Assembly (NCBI GenBank): GCA_025450555.1
Contig: JANWHF010000188.1
Coordinates: forward strand, 1 to 9,054
Direction of reading: 5' to 3'
Length of the DNA stretch: 9,054 nt
From: Tepidisphaeraceae bacterium
Lineage (GTDB): Bacteria; Planctomycetota; Phycisphaerae; Tepidisphaerales; Tepidisphaeraceae
Positions 5,450 through 9,054 of this stretch are shown here, piece after piece. The notes under the pieces were generated by a model. That model made no database searches. It was not told where the DNA came from and saw only the letters and a program-made list of their open reading frames with translations. The stretch's first letter is position 1. Every line of letters begins with the position of its first letter. The translations under genes and the position numbers were made by a program.

Positions 5450-7486
5450 CTACTTTCCCGACTCGGTTTGCTGGTCCAGCAGGCCCCGACTCTTCAACCA
5501 ATCGGCACAGCGTTGCGGCCATTCGCTGACGGGATGATCGCTGGGTCGCAGACCATATCCATGTCCACCGGTCGTGTAGGCATGCAGCTCGGCGGGCACT
5601 TTCGCCTGCCTGAGAGCCATGAACATGTTGACGCTGCATTCCACCTTTACCGGATCATCCTCGGTCTGCACCAGAAATGTTGGCGGCGTTTGTGCGGTCA
5701 CGCGGATCTCGGGAGCGAGCCCCTTATTATCCTCTCCAGTCAAATATGCGGGGTAAATCAGCACGGCAAAATCGGGCCGGCAGCTTACCTGATCGACCGC
5801 GTCGATGGTCTCGTACGCCCGCTTGTCGAAATTGGTTGACGCGGCAGCGGCGAGATGCCCGCCGGCGGAAAAGCCGAGCATACCAATGCGATGGGGATCG
5901 AGATTCCACTCCTGGGCGTGCGAGCGCACGAGGCTCAGCGCACGCTGCGCATCCTGAAGCGGCGGCACATATCGCGGCTCATCGGGACGCTTGGGCACGC
6001 GATACTTCAGGATGATTCCATTGACTCCAATGGAATTGAGCCATTTGGCGATTTCTTCTCCCTCCAGGTCCCAGGCGAGAATGCTGTAACCTCCGCCGGG
6101 GCAGATGACGATCGATGCGCCGGTGTTGTGATCCTTGGGCGCGGGATAGAAGGAAATCGTCGGCTTGGTGACGTTCGTGATGCGCTCGACCGGCTTTTCC
6201 CCGGGCTTCATCGGCTGGATCATTTCCGCGCCGATGTTCCCCTTCTCGCCTGGAGCGGTGCCGGGCCAGATGTCCATCACGAGCTTGGGTTTGAGATTCA
6301 ACGGTGCATCCCAATTGCGCGCCAGCGGCCAGGTCGGGTAAGGCAGCCGATCGAATTGCGTCATGACCGACTTACCCAGAAGCACGTGATCGGCAAAGTC
6401 AAGCAGCGCCGCAAAGTCTTCTTCATTCTGATCGTGCTTGCCGTGGCGATAGTGAATGCCGATCTTGTTGCCCGCGCCAAGGAACTCGAAAACCTCGCGT
6501 GCGGCTAAATAAGTCTGCTCGGTGCCGGGCGGATTGGCCCACAGATCATCCACCGAATCGGTTGTCAGCAGCGCCCGCGGCGCGACAAGCGCTCGCAGCT
6601 CGTGCTGATCGATCGGCAGCCGATCGACGTGGCCAATGAACTGATGAAAATCGGATTTGAACCAATAGGGAAAATTCTTGAGGATCGCGGCGATGTCTTC
6701 GCTTTTTGGCGCCTGGTCGCGATAGCAACCGGCTCCGCCACACCCTGAGCCGTTGGGGACGGTCAGCGCGACGCGCGTGTCCAGCGCCCCGGCGAGCAGC
6801 GCCGCTTTTCCGCCGCGCGAATGGCCGGTGTTAATCAGTTTGCTGGCATCCACATCGTCGCGCGTCAGCAGGTAGTCATTGACGCGCCCAAATCCCCAAG
6901 CCCATGCCGCTATCGTGCCCCAGTCGGCATCGGGATAAAGCGGCCGGACGCCGCCGGGCGCGTTGTTTTTGTCGGGGGCAAAATCGGTGCGGTCAAACTC
7001 GGCGAGCATGTAGCCGCGACGAATGACTTCCGAGACGATGTCTTCTTTCACGCGCCCCCAGCACAGGTCGCCTTTCACGATCACCGGATGTGGCCTGCTG
7101 GTTTTTGGAATCGTCAAGACCAGATGCACCGCGATCTGCCCCTCCGGTCCGACATGCAGCAGCATCTGCTTTTCGGTCGCGCCGCTATCGAGCGTCTTGG
7201 AGCCGGTTTCTTCGGCCTTTACTGCGCACGGCGCGGGAGGATTTCCATATTCGTACGCGAGGGCCAGATCCTGTAAGTGACGCCGCTGGCTGGGCCATTG
7301 ATCGGGCGAAGTGATGCGCTGGCCATCGGGTAGCAGAAACGGATCAGGTAGCGATTTAATTCGCGGCAACTGATCCAAAGGCTTTTCACTTTCAGCAGCC
7401 ATCGCAGGTTTGATTGCTGACACCATCGCCAGCAATACGCCAATCCAGATCCAACACATGTGACGATTGGGGATAGATGGGGTCAT
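5450..7486 (-). CDS. Secreted two-domain esterase: CE15 glucuronoyl-esterase-like plus acetyl/feruloyl-esterase-like
   Basis: From the ATG at 7486 the protein has 678 residues. A signal peptide (hydrophobic WIWIGVLLAMVSAI, probable cleavage after AMA near residue 30) indicates export. Residues about 66-371 resemble CE15 glucuronoyl esterases: GHSRGGKAA gives nucleophile S223 and oxyanion-helping R224, SGCGG follows, and RHGKH gives candidate histidine H351. The canonical CE15 glutamate before SG appears to be glycine (G246), so D313 or D314 in DDLWANP probably serves as the acid. Residues about 440-671 form a second alpha/beta hydrolase of the acetylxylan/feruloyl esterase kind: CPGGGYS oxyanion loop, GFSAGG (S540), EDDP (D610 or D611) and GGHGYG (H642). 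Such pairing suits removal of lignin-glucuronate esters and of acetyl or feruloyl groups from xylan. An in-frame ATG at 7588 would place 34 residues of repeat-derived sequence before the signal peptide and is rejected; 7459 is a second choice. Confidence 0.88.
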   Translation of the reverse strand: MTPSIPNRHMCWIWIGVLLAMVSAIKPAMAAESEKPLDQLPRIKSLPDPFLLPDGQRITSPDQWPSQRRHLQDLALAYEYGNPPAPCAVKAEETGSKTLDSGATEKQMLLHVGPEGQIAVHLVLTIPKTSRPHPVIVKGDLCWGRVKEDIVSEVIRRGYMLAEFDRTDFAPDKNNAPGGVRPLYPDADWGTIAAWAWGFGRVNDYLLTRDDVDASKLINTGHSRGGKAALLAGALDTRVALTVPNGSGCGGAGCYRDQAPKSEDIAAILKNFPYWFKSDFHQFIGHVDRLPIDQHELRALVAPRALLTTDSVDDLWANPPGTEQTYLAAREVFEFLGAGNKIGIHYRHGKHDQNEEDFAALLDFADHVLLGKSVMTQFDRLPYPTWPLARNWDAPLNLKPKLVMDIWPGTAPGEKGNIGAEMIQPMKPGEKPVERITNVTKPTISFYPAPKDHNTGASIVICPGGGYSILAWDLEGEEIAKWLNSIGVNGIILKYRVPKRPDEPRYVPPLQDAQRALSLVRSHAQEWNLDPHRIGMLGFSAGGHLAAAASTNFDKRAYETIDAVDQVSCRPDFAVLIYPAYLTGEDNKGLAPEIRVTAQTPPTFLVQTEDDPVKVECSVNMFMALRQAKVPAELHAYTTGGHGYGLRPSDHPVSEWPQRCADWLKSRGLLDQQTESGK

Positions 7487-7563
7487 GAGCGAGTAGAGTA
7501 ACGAAGTCTGTGGCCCAGTCCACCGTGAAGCTTTCGAGGGTTCGCGTTTTTTCCGTTCGTTTT

Positions 7564-7641
7564 GCGCCAAGAACGCCAAGAGCGCCAAGAGAATCTTTAT
7601 CTTCTTCTTGGCGCTCTTGGCTCCCTTGGCGTTCTTGGCGC
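7564..7641. repeat. Imperfect inverted repeat built of 9-base GCCAAG units
   Basis: The outer arms GCGCCAAGAACGCCAAG (7564-7580) and its exact reverse complement (7625-7641) form a 17-base stem. Inside, each arm continues with further GCCAAGRRN units: three in the left arm and four in the right, so the right arm carries one extra 9-base unit, which would bulge. The repeat starts 26 bases beyond the response-regulator stop and ends 77 bases before the esterase start. No T run follows on either strand, so it is not a standard terminator. From memory, CTTGGCG-type tandem and inverted repeats are scattered between genes in planctomycetes and related phyla. The role here is unknown. Confidence 0.75.
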
Positions 7642-7667
7642 GATCTGCGACGTGGCAGCAGACGCGC

Positions 7668-8315
7668 CTACACGCTCGTCAAACCTTCGCGTATCGCGTA
7701 TTTGGTCAGCTCCGCGACACTTTCGACGTGCAGTTTTTCCATCAGGTTTCGACGATGGGTTTCGGCGGTCTTGACGCTGACGCGAAGCTCGGCGGCAACC
7801 TCTTTGGTGGCGCGCCCTTCGGAAATGAGCTGAAGCACTTCGCGCTCGCGCAGCGAAAGCATGCCGAAGACTGAGCCGGGTTCGCGGCCGTTGCCTTTGA
7901 GATAGTCGGCAAGAATCCCATCAGCGAGCGACGGGCTGAGATAGATTTCACCGGCCATGACGGTGCGGATCGCGGTGGCAAGTTCCTCAAAGGCCGATTG
8001 CTTGAAGACGTAGCCGGTTGCGCCCGCGCGCAGCATTTCGGTGGCGCTGCGCGAATCGGAATTTGCGGAGAGGCCGATGACTTTAGTCTTGGGCGATTCG
8101 CCGAGAATCTGCCGGGTTGCATCAATGCCATTGAGGTTGGGCATGCGCAGGTCCATGACGATGACGTCGGGCTGCAGTTGGCCGGCCATCTGCACCGCAA
8201 CGCGCCCATCGTCAGCCTCGCCAACCACTTCAAAAGTGTCTTCCGTTTCGAGCAGTGCAACCAATCCTTTTCGAACCATTCGATGATCGTCTGCGAGCAG
8301 AATTCTTACGGGCAT
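7668..8315 (-). CDS. NarL/FixJ-family two-component response regulator
   Basis: The 215-residue protein has a receiver domain (about 1-120) and a LuxR-type helix-turn-helix (about 152-212), the standard NarL/FixJ layout and length. Receiver residues are complete: acidic D9/D10, phospho-acceptor D55 in VIVMDLRMP, S83 in GLSAN, and K105 in YVFKQ. The output domain shows LSLREREVLQLISEGRATKEVAAEL, then SVKTAETHRRNLMEKL. It should act as a DNA-binding transcription factor after phosphorylation by a histidine kinase. No such kinase is in the window, so the regulator is either an orphan or paired with a distant gene. The ATG at 8315 has AAGGA nine bases upstream, a good ribosome binding site, and the stop is TAG. 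The target genes are unknown; the esterase downstream is separated by a 181-base gap with a long inverted repeat. Confidence 0.96.
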   Translation of the reverse strand: MPVRILLADDHRMVRKGLVALLETEDTFEVVGEADDGRVAVQMAGQLQPDVIVMDLRMPNLNGIDATRQILGESPKTKVIGLSANSDSRSATEMLRAGATGYVFKQSAFEELATAIRTVMAGEIYLSPSLADGILADYLKGNGREPGSVFGMLSLREREVLQLISEGRATKEVAAELRVSVKTAETHRRNLMEKLHVESVAELTKYAIREGLTSV

Positions 8316-8372
8316 GATCGGGTATCCTTAATGATGGTCAGGGAAATGGCGAGCCGCCTCTTTCCTTTTGGC

Positions 8373-8464
8373 GCATTCTAGTGAGGTTGCTTTCACCTGA
8401 GAATGCAAAAATGGCGAATCTTGCGCAACATTCAACTAACGATGAGCTTCCTTCGTTAGGTGAA
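8373..8464. promoter_or_regulatory. Cluster of three inverted repeats upstream of the response regulator
   Basis: GCATTCT (8373-8379) pairs with AGAATGC (8400-8406). TTGCGCAA (8421-8428) is a perfect palindrome. 8431-8442 pairs with 8453-8464 at 11 of 12 positions around a 10-base centre, with core CTAACGA/TCGTTAG. All lie 58-149 bases upstream of the regulator's start, where operators are expected. Dimeric DNA-binding regulators often use such dyads, so self-regulation is possible but unproven. Confidence 0.4.
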
Positions 8465-8525
8465 GAAGTGCCTTGCGCGAGAGTGTGCGCAGCACCCGGA
8501 AAGTGGAAAATCACTTGGCATGTGC

Positions 8526-8886
8526 GTGCGGGGCGCTGCGAGACTCTTTTGTTCCACGGGGAAAAGTGACCGAACTTCTTGCTGTGGCCTAAGTGGATTG
8601 GCGGCGTGATTTTAGGTCATGGGAAATGTAAAATAACTTGACAAAAGTGCGGGGCGCGGATGGACGTTTTATCAAAAAATTGCTTAATGTGTAGCCTCTT
8701 GTGCGGCCTCGATTTACCGCAAAAAGAGGGGTGATTTTGGGGGGCAAAAACGGTCAAAAAGCGCCCCGTTTTGTTCCATTTTGTTCCATGTACGGTCACG
8801 TACTATCGTATCTGGTTTGCGATGCTCAACTTGCGACGGGCAGTGAATCCGCGCTCGGCGGGGCGCTTTGCTCACCGCGCGCCCCG
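8526..8886. repeat. Cluster of short direct and inverted repeats
   Basis: The 11-mer GTGCGGGGCGC occurs at 8526-8536 and 8647-8657, and its core GCGGGGCGC recurs at 8858-8866; the reverse complement GCGCCCC is at 8761-8767 and 8880-8885 with flanks. The 10-mer TTTTGTTCCA occurs at 8547-8556 and as a tandem pair at 8769-8788. CGGGGCGC (8859-8866) and GCGCCCCG (8879-8886) can form an 8-base hairpin with a 12-base loop. GCGCCCCGTTT followed by GTTCCAT or GTCCCAT appears twice (from 8761 and 8879), which suggests decayed copies of one unit. Function unknown. Confidence 0.5.
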
Positions 8887-8914
8887 TTTGTCCCATCTCT
8901 CTGGCTGAAACTGT

Positions 8915-9054
8915 TCACGCGCGCTCGTTGTTTTTGACCGCCTGGCGTTCATTGAGCGCGGTCAAAACGGAGGGCGCGAAGGCGGATTGGCTGAGGCGGC
9001 CGGGGAGCTGGGCCTGACCGATTCCGCCGGGGCCGGGAAGAAGGCGATTGAGCA
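8915..9054 (-). CDS. Possible 3' end of an unidentified gene (partial, weak)
   Basis: On the minus strand a frame enters from the right edge and ends with TGA at 8915-8917, giving 45 full codons. Its third codon positions are strongly G/C, as in the neighbouring genes, and the end reads LTALNERQAVKNNERA, plausible for a hydrophilic C-terminus. I do not recognise a family. Against it, a perfect 10-base inverted repeat (8932-8941 and 8958-8967) lies inside, and a plus-strand frame over the same bases is also open with high G/C at third positions. The call rests on composition and on the shared orientation of all other genes. Confidence 0.35.
   Translation of the reverse strand, partial: LNRLLPGPGGIGQAQLPGRLSQSAFAPSVLTALNERQAVKNNERA

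Larger units (their letters stand above)
8316..8914. other. Gene-free region upstream of the response regulator
   Basis: About 600 bases with no open frame that resembles a known protein. The left part (8373-8464) carries a series of inverted repeats that may belong to the regulator's promoter. The middle and right parts (8526-8890) carry short direct and inverted repeats. A TTGACA hexamer on the plus strand (8638-8643) has no matching -10 box at normal spacing. I see no tRNA or other recognisable RNA gene. Confidence 0.55.

Noticed and set aside
5346..5639. N-terminal extension of the DUF559 reading frame
   Set aside because: It would overlap the last 190 bases of the esterase gene in another frame and translate through the right terminal repeat; family similarity begins only after the ATG at 5345 or 5336.
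7487..7588. 34-residue upstream extension of the esterase
   Set aside because: It would put a charged, repeat-derived stretch before an otherwise normal signal peptide.
7564..7641. CRISPR-like array from the GCCAAG units
   Set aside because: Units are contiguous 9-mers without spacers and arranged as an inverted repeat; no cas gene is nearby.
8638..8672. Plus-strand promoter starting from a perfect TTGACA
   Set aside because: The nearest AT-rich candidate for -10 (TTTTAT) is 23 bases away, too far, and no plus-strand gene follows.
8701..8937. 78-codon plus-strand frame
   Set aside because: It starts at GTG without a ribosome binding site, crosses the tandem TTTTGTTCCA repeats and resembles no known protein.
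8908..9054. Plus-strand frame open to the right edge (reads GLAEAAGELGLTDSAGAGKK)
   Set aside because: No usable start codon with a ribosome binding site is seen and all other genes are on the minus strand; the minus-strand frame is slightly better but still weak.

Overview
The window most likely comes from a member of the Planctomycetota, possibly a Phycisphaerae-like lineage (the class is a guess). The evidence is a planctomycete-type ECF sigma factor followed 24 nt later by a Ser/Thr kinase with one membrane segment and a long WD40 region, a planctomycete-type HNH protein, and a secreted hemicellulose esterase. Every convincing gene lies on the minus strand, so the map reads from right to left.

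Layout from the right edge: (i) 8915-9054, possible 3' end of an unidentified gene (weak). (ii) 8316-8914, about 600 bases without a recognisable gene, holding short palindromes and a cluster of direct and inverted repeats. (iii) 7668-8315, a NarL/FixJ response regulator with no partner kinase in view. (iv) 7564-7641, an imperfect inverted repeat built of 9-base units. (v) 5450-7486, an exported two-domain esterase joining a CE15 glucuronoyl-esterase-like domain to an acetyl/feruloyl-esterase-like alpha/beta hydrolase. (vi) 4945-5428, a compact cassette in which a DUF559 (Vsr-like nuclease fold) gene is bracketed by 40-base terminal inverted repeats, each holding a hairpin and a G-quadruplex-type motif. 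(vii) 4235-4810 and 884-4210, the ECF sigma and kinase/WD40 operon. (viii) 291-883, a gene-free stretch with a 126-base REP/MITE-like inverted-repeat element and a terminator-like hairpin. (ix) 1-269, the N-terminal part of an HNH-type protein.

How the genes may work together: the sigma factor and kinase form one signalling unit, in which the kinase, anchored in the membrane and displaying two predicted seven-bladed propellers, probably controls the sigma factor. The esterase would act outside the cytoplasm on glucuronoxylan-lignin esters and on acetyl or feruloyl side groups. Nothing in the sequence links the esterase to the sigma/kinase pair or to the response regulator apart from position.

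The most novel signal is the DUF559 cassette. The gene's stop codon lies inside the terminal repeat, both arms carry the same hairpin plus four-G-run arrangement, and the unit sits between unrelated genes. It looks like a self-contained mobile or REP-like element with its own nuclease. Two other intergenic inverted-repeat types, unrelated in sequence, occur in the same 7.3 kb.
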